The position numbers were made by a program, and so were the translations under genes. This document shows, in pieces, positions 1 through 9,936 of a stretch of 39,638 bases of DNA. Source of the DNA: Micractinium sp. NFX-FRZ (Eukaryota; Chlorophyta; Trebouxiophyceae; Chlorellales; Chlorellaceae); NCBI GenBank assembly GCA_029339195.1, contig JAPTJF010000531.1:1-39638 (forward strand), written 5' to 3'. How positions within the stretch are numbered: position 1 is the first letter of the stretch; the number at the start of each line of letters is the position of its first letter. Below the pieces are notes generated by a model. That model searched no databases and was not told where the DNA came from. It saw only the letters and a list, made by a program, of their open reading frames with translations.

Positions 1-485
1 AGCTAGCCCACCGGGACGGACGGTGGCGGCACTGCCGCCCAGCCTGCCGCCAGGCCCGCCTGACTGCACTACCCGACTAGCGTCGGCGCCGGCTCTGGCC
101 GCCTGAGCTGCTACCAAAGGCCACAAATGAAACTATTCCAGCTGGATGAAGCCGTTAGAGGCGTATTGAGGGAGAACGATATAAGGGCTGGTGCTCGGGC
201 AGCGGCCCGAGGGCCCCTGGGCCGCAGAAGTTACTTGGGGGCTAGTAGGAGTGTTTGGAGCTGTTTGGGGCCGAAATCAACGAAGTTTGAATAAGGGACA
301 TGTAGGAGACCCCTTATGCCCACTGCGTGGGGACGTAGCAGTTGGCCTGCGAGCCCACCTGGCAGCCCCGATGGCCCCTAGCTGCCTGGTCCTGCCCACG
401 CAAGCCAGCCTGGCCACAGCGCAGTTCCTTAATTTTAGCCCGGGGCACCAGATCATGCAACTAGTGAACACCGAACACCTACACA
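1..485. other. Upstream region of the HDA14-like gene
   Basis: I recognise no gene here. The stretch should hold the 5' UTR and promoter of the deacetylase that starts at 486, and perhaps the 3' end of a neighbour outside the window. Open frames across it encode no recognisable protein. Several ATGs lie upstream of 486, one followed directly by a stop near 302. Confidence 0.5.
180..184 (+). promoter_or_regulatory. Possible TATA element
   Basis: The sequence GATATAAGG contains TATAA about 300 bp upstream of the deacetylase ATG. That distance would imply a long leader with upstream ATGs, so this is a weak candidate based only on the motif. Confidence 0.25.
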
Positions 486-3400
486 ATGAGCCGCCTGGTG
501 TATGCGCTAGAAGCGGCGCCCAACCACTTCTTTCCGAAACATCCCGAGTGCCCCGAGCGTGTGACGGCGATTCAGGCGGCTCTGGAGAGGCTGCGGGTGC
601 TGCAGGGATGCGCGCAGGGGCAGGCAAGTGCAGCAGCTGCTGGGCACACCCATCGCCTGCCCGCCTTCCCGCCCCGCAGCCTGACACGCCGACTGCCTTC
701 TGCCCTTGCCAGCACAGCCTGCGTCACGCATCCCAGACACTTCTCTTACCGCCGTCTTCTGAACCTGATGAAACCCCCTGCAGGTTACCCACCTGGCAGA
801 GCTGCCGCAGCAGCTGCCAGGCGGCCTGCTAGCAGCGGTGCACAGCGCGCAGCACGTGGAGGCGTTGCGAGCCACCTCGGCACAGGTGGAGGGGCCCACC
901 GCTGTGAGGGACCCAGACGACCCAGGTCGGGGGGTGTTGTGCGCCTCCTGGGCTTGTACGTCGAATGCACGCTTGTCTGGCTGCCTGCTGCCCCTGCCGC
1001 ACCCCTGCTGCCCCTGCCCCTGCCCGCACTTGCCTGGTTGACTGGGTGCACGTGCACTGCCCCGTCGTTGCGAGGGACCCAGATGCTGTACAAGAAGCGC
1101 TGGATGGTTTTCGAGCTTGGATTGCTTCCTCACCTGCCTGCCTGCCTGCCTAGCAGTGTGTTGTTTGCCTACTGTGGCACAACCGCCCAGGTCGCACATC
1201 CTGCTCCCGGGCACCTCTCCAGTACCTTTGTACACGTGCAGCCATCGCACCCGCAGCATCATCTCGGCCACCCTTGCTGTTTCCCCCCCGCAGATGGCCC
1301 CACCTTTGCCACCCCCAGCAGCTTTCATGATGCCATGAGGGCAGCGTGCGCAGCAGTGGATCTTGTAGATGCGGTCTGCGCCTCACCCGCTGCCGCCGCC
1401 GGCAGCACCAACCCAGGCAGCAGCAGCAGCAGCAGCGGAGATACGGGCAGCAGCAAAGATGGCGGCAGCAGCATTGGCGGCGGTGAGGCAGTCTGCGCTA
1501 CAGGCACCAGCAGCGGCACGAGCCAGGCAATGCCAACCGTGGGCGTGAGCATCTGCCGCCCGCCGGGGCACCACGCCACTGCCGACGACCAGATGGGCTT
1601 CTGCCTGCTGAACAACGCAGCGCTGGCGGCACGGCACGCGCAGCGCGCGCACGGCCTCGCCAAGGTGCGCTGCATTGCTAAAGGATGGGTGCGCTGTGCA
1701 CATGCGGCTGTGCTGGAGCACCGTCCTGCTATGGCGCGATGACCTGGTGCTGAGTGCTCTGCGCTGGGGGGCTGCCTGGGCCTTTTGAGACGCACACAGG
1801 CACACCTTCACCCCAAGCTAGCAGGCGCACCGAAGAAAGCTTCACATTCTCTCGTACCTACAGCGGTGCCTCTCCCGCCATCCCCCTTGTGCCCGCCCAC
1901 CCCCAGGTCCTCATTCTGGACTGGGACGTGCACCACGGCAACGGCACCCAAGACATCTTTGCCGCTGATCCCTCGGTGCTCTTTTTGGACCTGCACCAGG
2001 AGGGGGTGTGGCCCGGCAGCGGCGGCGAGGCCGAGGCGGGGGAAGGTGCATAGCGTACCAAGAGGGGCGCCCGGATTGGGCTGAGAGGGCGTGGCGGAAC
2101 CGGGGTGTGCAAGCGCGACCTGTCTGCTGAGCGGGCGAGGTGGTGCGGGGCAGGGCGTTGCGGCTTGCAGTGTGGCTTCAACAGTGGGTGCTCAAAACCC
2201 AGAGAGCTCCCCTGGCCTGCCTTCTTGCACCGCAGGCGCCGGCCAGGCTGGCACCATCAACGTTCCGCTGCCCTGGTACAGCGGGCACCAGGCGGCCCAG
2301 CAAGTGTTTGATCGCCTGGTGGCACCGGCGGCACGCCGCTTTGCCCCTGATCTCATCATCGTCAGCGCAGGTGTGTTGGTTCAGGCTGTTTATTCAGGAT
2401 GTGTGTGAGAACTGTCTCCGCAACTGGGTGTGGTGAGGGCGACGCCACAGGGGTGGCAGCGGGGAGCCACATGCAGTGCTTCTGGCTACCGTGCCATGCC
2501 TGCGCTTGATGCGAGGTGGGCAGGACCGCAGCGTGCCCAGCAGCGGCTGACGCCATCGCAGCTGACCCGCCAGCCCATGCGGAGGTGCAGGCCAGCGGCA
2601 CGCCTGCCTTTCCACCCTTCCAGGCCTGATTGCTCCCCTTTCTTCCAATGCACCTTTCCCCTGCACGTATCCCGCCCCTGGCCTGCCCCAAAAGCTCTGT
2701 ATGCCCCGCGTGCTTGCAAGCGCAGGGTACGACGCCCACTGGCAGGACCCGCTTGAGCACCTGCAGTTCCAGTCGGGCACCTACCACTGGCTGGCGGGGG
2801 CGGTGCAGAGGCTGGCGGGGGAGCTGTGCGGCGGGCGGCTGCTGCTGCTGCTGGAGGGCGGGTGAGCTGATGCCAGCTGGGGGCTGGGCTGGGCTGGAGC
2901 CGCGCATGCTTAGCAGCATTGGCGTTCGGGGCGGTGGAACCTCTGGAGCGCAATGTGCCAAGTGCAGCGCAGGGCTGGGGAATGCAATGCAGCGGCCGTG
3001 CGGGCAGCGGCCTGCCTGCCAGCTGCAGTGCTTCGTGCCGCTGTACTGCCTGTGCATGTCCTCTGTACTGCCAGTGGCTGCGCAGATACAAGCAGAGGCT
3101 GTGTGCCTGCACGCACTCTGATCGTTCAACCCTCCCTGCTGTACTGACCATCTGTACTGCCAATTGGTACTGTCGATTGGTACTGCAGGTACAATCAGGA
3201 AGCTCTTGGGGAGTCGGTGGCAGAGACCCTGCTGGCGCTCCTGGGCAAGCCTTCAGGTTTGTGCTGCCCACCCAGCCCAGCCAGCCAGCCAGCCAGCCGC
3301 TCGACACACACTCCAGCCCGCCAGTGCACGCATAAGTACTGACCGCACAGTCGCGTTTGTGCCGGCGCTGTGGCAGCACGCCGCTCGCCTGCGTGCGGGA

Positions 3401-3593
3401 GATTGTCCAATCTGATCGTTTCACCTTCCTCAAGTTTCTTTCCCCCTTGGTGCACCTGGCCATCCGCCCTCGTCGCCCCTGCTGTGCAGCGCACCCGCTG
3501 CTGGATGCCGCAGCGCTGCCGCAGCCGGAGCCGCTGGGCGAAGTTGAGGCGCTGATTGGGCGGGTGCAGCGGCGGCACGGCCTCACAAGCTAG
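486..3593 (+). CDS. HDA14: Class II histone deacetylase, plant HDA14 type (8 exons)
   Basis: Zn-dependent lysine deacetylase of the arginase/deacetylase fold. Exons: 486-623, 784-925, 1294-1664, 1907-2045, 2236-2370, 2726-2861, 3189-3256, 3490-3593, giving 410 aa. Every junction keeps frame; intron 1 uses a GC donor (CAG|GCAAGT). Active-site motifs are complete: RPPGHHA (His186/187), DWDVHHGNG (Asp224 and His226 as zinc ligands), SAGYDAH (Asp311) and EGGYN (catalytic Tyr355). The order and the text after each motif match Arabidopsis HDA14, a deacetylase reported in plastids and mitochondria that acts on non-histone proteins. A Ser/Gly/Ala-rich insert at about residues 122-174 precedes RPPGHHA and is not part of the family core. 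The ATG at 486 directly precedes the conserved N-terminus, so no transit peptide is visible; an upstream exon could add one. A TGTAA signal follows 163 nt after the stop. Confidence 0.92.
1133..1150 (+). repeat. CCTG microsatellite in HDA14-like intron 2
   Basis: CCTG tetranucleotide repeat of about 4.5 units, transcript-sense. A related CCAG run lies in intron 7 at 3275-3298. Confidence 0.8.
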
Positions 3594-3729
3594 CACTGGC
3601 CGGCGTGTGCAGCGGTGGCACTTCACAGGCTAGCTTCACAGGTTAGCACTGACTGGCGGGTGCAACGGCTGCACTGCATCCCGAGCTGGCGCTGACGGGG
3701 CGGCTGCAACAGGTGGCAGGCTCACAAAT
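3551..3729 (+). repeat. Degenerate tandem copies of the last exon's end
   Basis: The final coding segment (gggcgggtgcagcggcggca, then cctcacaagctagcac) recurs about three more times in the 3' UTR, around 3598-3645, 3648-3690 and 3695-3729. The copies have diverged and are out of the coding frame after the true stop. Confidence 0.6.
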
Positions 3730-4282
3730 TTGCTGTGGGTGGTGCAGCAGTGCCTTGTAACTCTGTATCAATCTCACAGGGCAAGCATCGGGTTCGTGTA
3801 GGTCAAGGCAGAGCAGCGTGGGGCTGTACAAGGTGGGGAGTGCTGCTCTGCCTGAAATGGTCGCAGGCGTCTTCAATGATGCACGGGTCACAAGGGGACG
3901 GCATGAGGCAGGCAGGGCATCTTCTCAAGTTGGTGGGGACGCAAGTAATGCAAGTATTGCAAGTAGTCGGGTCAAGATGAGGGGGGAGCCTGCTGGTTGG
4001 CTCAGCCAGTGTTCGTTCAACCTGATGAGCACCAACCAAAATGGGGCGGCCAAGCTGGCAAACAGGGGCCGGGCAGACCCCGGCCGCCATGGCATGTGGA
4101 TGGGGACGGGTATCAAGGTTGAAAGCGGGCATCAAGGATGGATGGCACGAAAGCCGTGTGAGGGAGGTTGGAGAGGGGAGAGTCGTGCAGAGCCCACGGA
4201 GCTGTGGGCTGTGGATTGGGCCTGGGGAGCACCATGCTTCACGAAGCGGGTGCCCGCATAGAGCACTCGGTGTGGAGGCTGC
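3594..4282. other. Convergent 3' intergenic region
   Basis: Lies between the stop of the deacetylase (+) and the stop of the cysteine-rich gene (-). It holds the deacetylase 3' UTR with degenerate repeats of its last coding segment (3594-3729) and the TGTAA at 3756. I see no gene in it and no TGTAA on the minus strand for the facing gene. Confidence 0.6.
3756..3760 (+). terminator. TGTAA polyadenylation signal, HDA14-like gene
   Basis: TGTAA is the usual green-algal poly(A) signal. This copy lies 163 nt after the stop codon at 3593 and is the only one seen before the convergent gene's 3' end. Confidence 0.6.
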
Positions 4283-5981
4283 TCAGGGCAGGACGCAGGG
4301 GGCGAAGCCGCGGCACACGGTGCCGGTGGCACACTTGACCACCGTCCCAGCATTGCAGAACTGGCTGCATGGGGGCAGGGCGTAGAGGCGCACACGGGGG
4401 GCAGGGCGGACTCGCAAGTGAGCCAAGCAGCAGGTGAGCCAAGCAGTGGGAGTGCGAGTGGTGCCATACGACCAGCAGATCAGGCACATGCGCTCAGCAG
4501 GCACAGGGACAGTCTGAGTAGTGCGCAGTGGGCAGGCAATGCGGTTGCACATTAGAAGTGAGTGCAAGCGTGGGAGGCAGACCTGGCAGCAGCACGTGCT
4601 CCGCCCCACTCACGTCTTAGAGATGCATGCGTAGTCGCCCCCTGGGCAGGCCCCCAGGTTCTCCACACCGATGCAGGGGGCGCGGCCGGCGCATTTGGTG
4701 CCGGTAGCACACTGGAACGAGAAGCCGCCGAGGCAGAAGGTGCTGCAGCAGGCGTGGAGCAGGAGGCAGCGCAGGGCATGGTAGCGGGTCAAGGCACGGG
4801 GTTCTGCGAGTGGCTGGGCGGGCACAGCACCCCAGGGGCTCGGGCACTGGGCTCCCATCCAGCTGCATGGTTCCAATGGCAAGGCGCACACGAAGAAGAA
4901 GGAGGAGGTTCCAGCTCAAAGGGTGTGGCCCACGCTTTGAGCTCTGAGCTCCCCGGTGGTTGAGCAAGCCAGCGGGAGGGTAAGCCAACGGGAGGGTAAG
5001 CCAACGGCACCTGCCAGTCCCATTGTGGTGGAGCACACCCTTGGCTTCACGGCCCACGCCTCACCTGTTGGTGGCGCACACCAAGTCGCCCACGGGGCAG
5101 TTGGTGCTGACGACGGCGGCCACGCAAGGCGAGCGGCGGATGGGCTTGGGGGGCGTCACGCAACGCGTTCCGGTGGGGCACGTGACGACAAAGCCCTTGT
5201 CGCAGTACGTCCTGTGTGGCAGGGAGGAGGGAGAGCACATGCGTCAGCAGTGTTGCAAACGGCGGAAACAGAGGGGAGGCCGCCTGCTCAGCCGGCGGAG
5301 GAAGAGGAGATGGGCGGCGGCGCCAGCAGGCGGCAGCGGAGGGTTGAGGAGGTGGGCGGTGGTCAGCGGGCAACAGCGGGAGGGCAGCCCGTGCAGAGTG
5401 CCAGGCCCTGTCCGTGGCAGTGGACAACGGGGTGTGTCCAATGCCATCGCCCTCTGCAGCTTCACCACCAACAGTGAGCAGGCTTGTTTGCTTGTTTGTG
5501 TTTACAGTCCGTTGCATGAGCCTGTGGTTGGTGCTGGCAGCTGCAGCTTCCAACCAACTAGCTGTCCGGCATGGTCGCCCCACCCGGCCCTCCTTTCGGA
5601 GCTTGCGGTCGCCAATTGAGGCATGCACCGGTGTCCTGAGCACCGAGATGCACACGGCAAATCGTGGCCTGCTCTGGAGTCTGTGGGTGGCCTGCAGGGC
5701 CCCCGGTGCGCAGCCCAGCCCAGCACCGAAAACTGTCGTCGCACCCACCCGCGAGCGTAACACACCTGAAAACCCCAGTTCGAGAAGGGGGCCAGGAGGG
5801 TAGCGCTGCAAGCGCGGGGACGCCACTTCCGACACCAGACGCAGTGCTACACCGTCTTGCCCGCCTGCACCCAGCGACATACTCACGTCCCGGTGGTGCA
5901 GTTGAAGGTGGGCGACGCGCAGCGCTTGGCAAGTGCGCCTGTGGCAAGGGCGATCAGCAGGACGAGCGTGAAAGGCTTCAT
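4283..5981 (-). CDS. Small secreted protein with three six-cysteine modules (4 exons)
   Basis: Exons on the minus strand: 5981-5887, 5211-5065, 4742-4614, 4364-4283, giving 150 aa; all three introns are phase 2. Residues 1-18 (MKPFTLVLLIALATGALA) form a clear signal peptide, so the product should be secreted, to the cell wall or outside. The mature chain has 18 cysteines in three modules of spacing C-x6-C-x6/7-C-x7-C-x5-C-x5/11-C. Each contains a C-[PA]-TGT-x-C motif; modules 2 and 3 also open with CPxGD. The TGTxC core recalls fungal CBM19-like chitin-binding modules, which would suit an alga with glucosamine polymers in its wall, but that is inference and I cannot assign a family. The first module is the most divergent (longer last loop). 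Divergent from CCB1, convergent with the deacetylase. Confidence 0.8.
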
Positions 5982-6755
5982 GTTGGGGTGACACCTGCTT
6001 GAGATTGGAGAAACAGTGGTCGAAGCAGAATTGAATGGGCAGACGCACGAATGAAGGCCCGAGTGCGCGCTACGGGGACTGCCACGCTGGCAGCAGATGA
6101 GAGGCACAGGGCCTTCGCGCAGCACCTGTCCAGCACATAATAGACTGGGGCGAAGTGCCAGCCCCAGTTTTGCAGGGAGGGATTTGTTTTACGGCAAACT
6201 GGGATGCACGGCTCCTGCTCCCAGTAGGCACTGCTCTGAACAGCAGCTCAGATACTGGGCCATCCTTGCGGGGTGTGCACAGTGCCCGTCAGAAAATGTG
6301 CCAGGCAGGGGGTAGACATGCAGATAAGAGCGAGTTGAGCTTGTAGTCCAGTGCATTATTGAGGAGATGAAGACAGCATCCGTGCGCGCTCCCCTTCCCT
6401 CCAACCTGCATGCTCCAGCCTGGCGGGAAGGGTGCCCTCACCAGGGTGGACGGAGATGCCGCCGCCGCCTTGCATCCTCTTAAATGGTGCCACCGGCTGG
6501 ATGGACTAAGAAGATGCGGACAGGTTATTCCATGCTTGCCTACGGCGTTGAATGTATGATGCCTCTGCCATGCCGGCGCTCGTGCCGCCACCTCCCCGCT
6601 GGCGCCCGCCGCCAATGCATCATCCACATGGGCAGCCTTGCGGGGGCGCAATTGCCGTCGGCTCTCGCTCGTTTGGCTCACACAAGCAACTTTGAGCACA
6701 AGCAACGCTGCCAAGAGAGGTCCTTGCTTCCAGCCTACCACACAGTCCGGCGAAA
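5982..6755. other. Divergent promoter region, cysteine-rich gene / CCB1
   Basis: 774 bp separate the start codons of the cysteine-rich gene (-) and CCB1 (+). It should hold both promoters and leaders. I find no convincing TATA element and no gene; the open frames across it resemble nothing known. Confidence 0.5.
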
Positions 6756-8461
6756 ATGCAGGCGCAACTGGCCTCCTGCCAGCGCATTGCGCTGTGCAGG
6801 CACAATGTGGCTTCTGTGGCGCGTCGCCCGACGCAGCGCCTGGCGCCAGCTGCAGCTGCCGCCCCGCGCAGTGCGGCAGGCAGCAGCGGCGCGCTGCAGT
6901 GCCAGCAAGAGCGGCAGCAGCAGCCAGAGCAGCAGTCGCGGCTAGAGCAGGCGGGGCAGCAGGCAGCGGCAGCGGCGGCGGGCGCGCCCGCCACACTCGC
7001 CTCACTGGCGGCGCTCTGGGCCCTGGCCGAACTGCCAGTGGAGGCTGCAGAGCTGAGCGGCAGTGCCCCTGCTTCCTCCTACTACGTCAGCCTGGGCCTC
7101 TTCCTCATCACCATTCCAGGTGGGGCACCGTGGCGGGCGACAGCACGACACGGCTGGCTGCCGCGTGTGCGCGCCCGGGCGGGCACCCCTACTGACAGCC
7201 GCGGTGCACTGGGCCACCCACTTTCCTTCCCACCCTGCCTTCTGTGTTCTGACAGGCCTGTGGTCCCTGATCAAGCGTGCCCCCAAGGCCAAGATCAAGC
7301 GCAAGACGTTTGAGGTGGCAGGCCCCGCTGCGGTGAGCTGGACGCTGGTGTTTAGAGGGCACGCGTGCAGCAGCTCAGCATCTTGGCACAGCACCTCAGG
7401 CAGAAGTCTCGCAGGGATGGCATGCCTACACAGGGGCACGTGCCGCGCCGCCGCACGCGCCCCCGCCCCGCCGCAACCGCATGCCGTGCCCCGCCCCCGC
7501 CCCCTGCAGGCGGGTGCCATGCCCGAAAGCAATGCGCTGCCAGAACCGACAAAAAACATCTGGCCCTGCTTGCCTTGCTGCCTTGCCTGCAGGCGGGCGC
7601 GGTGCCCCTGGACCAGCGCGCCCGCCAGATCTTCTCCTACTTCTCAAAGTACAACTACGAGGTGAAGGAGCGGGGGGAGGTGATCACGTTTGTGGGCAAC
7701 TACCGCGCGTCCGCCAGTGAGTGGGGAGGGGGTGGGATGAGTGGGATAGAATGGCGGTGGGGTGCCCTGGCTGGCCCACTTTCGCTCTCTGTGGGCGACG
7801 TGGTCAGGGGGAAGGGGGAGGCAATGAGAGGCCGTGGCGGGCTGGGCTTGTGGAAAGGAACGGGGGGCCCAACCAGTGCCTACTGCCTGTTGGTGGGACG
7901 CAGTTGTGTGACAGCGGCGCTGCCTCCCTCCTGTTAGCTGCTGGCGGCGTGCCTGCTTGGCATGCTCTGCCGCACATCCCTGCACTGTTTTTAAGTCTGC
8001 CTAGCGTTGTGCTGTCACGCTGCACCACGCTCCCACCCACGCGCCTGCCCGGATCCCCCCATCCGGCGCCAACCCCTCCTCCCGCTGCAGGCCAGGCCGC
8101 CGCTCTGGTGCTGTACACCCTCATCAGCCTGGCATGCACCGCACTGGTGCTCAGCATCACTGTGCCGCAGGTGTGCAGGCGGGGAGTGAGGGCAGCCTGG
8201 CAGGCTGCGGGCAGGGCAGGCGGGAGGGGTGGATGGGAGCTGTGCATGCTTTGAGGGCGGTTTGCGTTTGTGTAGCGTGTTGCCCTCAGGTGTGTGAGGC
8301 ACCTGCTGCGCTTTGGCTGCGTTGCCAGGCGCCGAGCAGCTGCCCAACTGGCTGGCAGGCGCCCGCTGCTGCGCCTGCCCACCCTCTCCTTCCTTGCCCC
8401 TCCCCCTCGCGCCCTGTCGCAACATGCCCCTGCACCCACCCCAACACCCCCCCCCCCCCCC

Positions 8462-8535
<74 letters not shown>

Positions 8536-9027
8536 AGGTCGGCAACTGGTGGTACGCCCTGTGCCTGGTGTCCCCTGCCGCCGGCACCTACTACTGGCAG
8601 AATGCTGAGCGCACCGAGGAGTTCCGGGTGAAGATGGTGACCAGCGACGACGAGCAGACGACAGACATTGTGGTGGAGGGTGAGCGGGGCGGGTGGCTGC
8701 TTCCTGTGTGTGCCGGTGTGGCTGGCTGCTGCCCTCTGTTGGAAGAGAAGGTCAGAGGACGGGTATTCACGTGACCAGTTGCGACCTTCTTTGTCAGCGT
8801 AGAAGCAGCGGTCCAGGGAGGGGCTTGGTACCCCCCCACTCCTGCCCCACGCACTCTCAGCCAGCGCTCAGCCACCCCCCACTCCAGCCACCCCCGTCTC
8901 ACCCTCACTCCATCGCCCGCCTGCCTCCCCGCCGCTGCCAGGCGACGACGAGGAGATTGAGCGGTTCTGGAAGGAGCTGGAGCTGAATGAGAAGGGCAAG
9001 GTGCTGGTCAAGGGGCTGCTGGGGTGA
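6756..9027 (+). CDS. CCB1: CCB1, cofactor assembly of complex C subunit B (chloroplast, 6 exons)
   Basis: Factor for covalent attachment of heme ci to cytochrome b6 in b6f assembly (system IV); acts in the thylakoid membrane. Exons: 6756-7119, 7256-7332, 7593-7716, 8091-8170, 8538-8679, 8942-9027, giving 290 aa. Residues 1 to about 100 are Ala/Gln-rich and transit-peptide-like. The conserved part has hydrophobic segments at SLGLFLITIPGLWSLI, at LVLYTLISLACTALVL and around VSPAAGTYYW. The phrases SYYxSLGLF, PGLWSLIKR, RGExITFxG and NEKGKVLVKGL follow Arabidopsis CCB1 in order and spacing. The start is the first ATG of the open frame. Intron 4 ends in a near-continuous poly-C tract abutting the acceptor. 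No TGTAA was seen downstream. Confidence 0.93.
8447..8535 (+). repeat. Poly-C tract at the 3' splice site of CCB1 intron 4
   Basis: Runs of 15, 38 and 33 C are broken only by AA (8462-8463) and one G (8502). The tract runs straight into the AG acceptor at 8536-8537 and therefore serves as polypyrimidine tract. On the minus strand it is poly-G and can form a G-quadruplex. Exact length may be affected by sequencing. Confidence 0.9.
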
Positions 9028-9622
9028 ATGGCGGCCTGTGCCCCCGTCTGTGCCTCCTCTCCACCAGGCGGTGGGGGGCGGGCTGCAACGCTGCCCTCCA
9101 CGGTACTGTTGCACTGCGCTGGGCTAGTTGTCAGCGTTCACGTCAGCCAGGCGTGCAAGATGAGTGCTCAGCGCTGAGGCGTGGCTTGTGAAATCAGTGG
9201 CTGCTGGCCTGGCAAGCACGGTGCAGCGATCTGCAGCACTCCGCGGAACATGCACACCATCAAGTCGTGTTTGGCAGGGCGACCCGCAGCACTCGCCGGT
9301 GCGTTGGCATGGCCTCGCCTGGGAAACGCGGCACGGTCCCCGATCCCTGCTGCTGCTTCCCCCAAACCTTTGCCCCGGCACATTTCTTTGCATGTTTGTC
9401 TTGCAGCTTTCATTTTCTCATGCTTGTCAATTTTGTTGCCTCTGCTGCCTCCGCTTGCAAGCCGCTTTCTCAATGCCAGCTGCCTTTTCACACTTTGCCT
9501 GACGGGGAGGCTCTCCGAACAACCCGCTGTCAACAGTCACACTGCAAGAGGACATCAGGGGACATCAGGGGAGATGTGACCTGGCTGCGGACTGGTGTTT
9601 GCCAGCGAGCAGGCTAGGCAAG

Positions 9623-9702
9623 CAGCCAGGCCAGTATTGGGTGGGCAGCCAGGCACCCGGGCAGCAGCCAGGCCAGTATTGGGTGGGCAGCCAGGCACCT
9701 GG
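9623..9702. repeat. 42-bp tandem duplication
   Basis: Two nearly identical copies start at 9623 and 9665 (cagccaggccagtattgggt...), period 42. The second copy is 38 nt long and differs by one base (cacctgg for cacccgg). Intergenic. Confidence 0.9.
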
Positions 9703-9871
9703 TTGCCATGAGGTGACGGCAGCGCTGACAGCAGCGGGCGCTGGCTGCCTCCCTCTCTGGCCACTCCCAATGGCAACTGGCAACTGGCCTGCAATGGGCT
9801 GGCAGCTGCTGTGAGGGCGACGCTAAGTGCCTTAGTTTTCTTTGTGAAACTTGAGTGGCACCTGTCGGTGC

Positions 9872-9876
9872 TTACA
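9872..9876 (-). terminator. TGTAA polyadenylation signal, Gln-rich gene
   Basis: TTACA on the plus strand, i.e. TGTAA on the minus strand, about 60 nt beyond the stop codon of the Gln-rich gene. Confidence 0.6.
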
Positions 9877-9936
9877 AGCGGGGCGGGATGGAGGAAAGGC
9901 TAATGGGCAGCCCACACACTCTGAAAGCTTATCCGG

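Larger units (their letters stand above)
9028..9936. other. Convergent 3' intergenic region, CCB1 / Gln-rich gene
   Basis: Holds the 3' ends of both flanking genes, a 42-bp tandem duplication (9623-9702) and a minus-strand TGTAA. I see no gene in it. Confidence 0.55.

Noticed and set aside
1060..1153. Possible HDA14-like exon reading [13 protein letters not shown]
   Set aside because: Including it breaks the DPDDP-DGPTFAT join that fits the family; it is an echo of exon 2.
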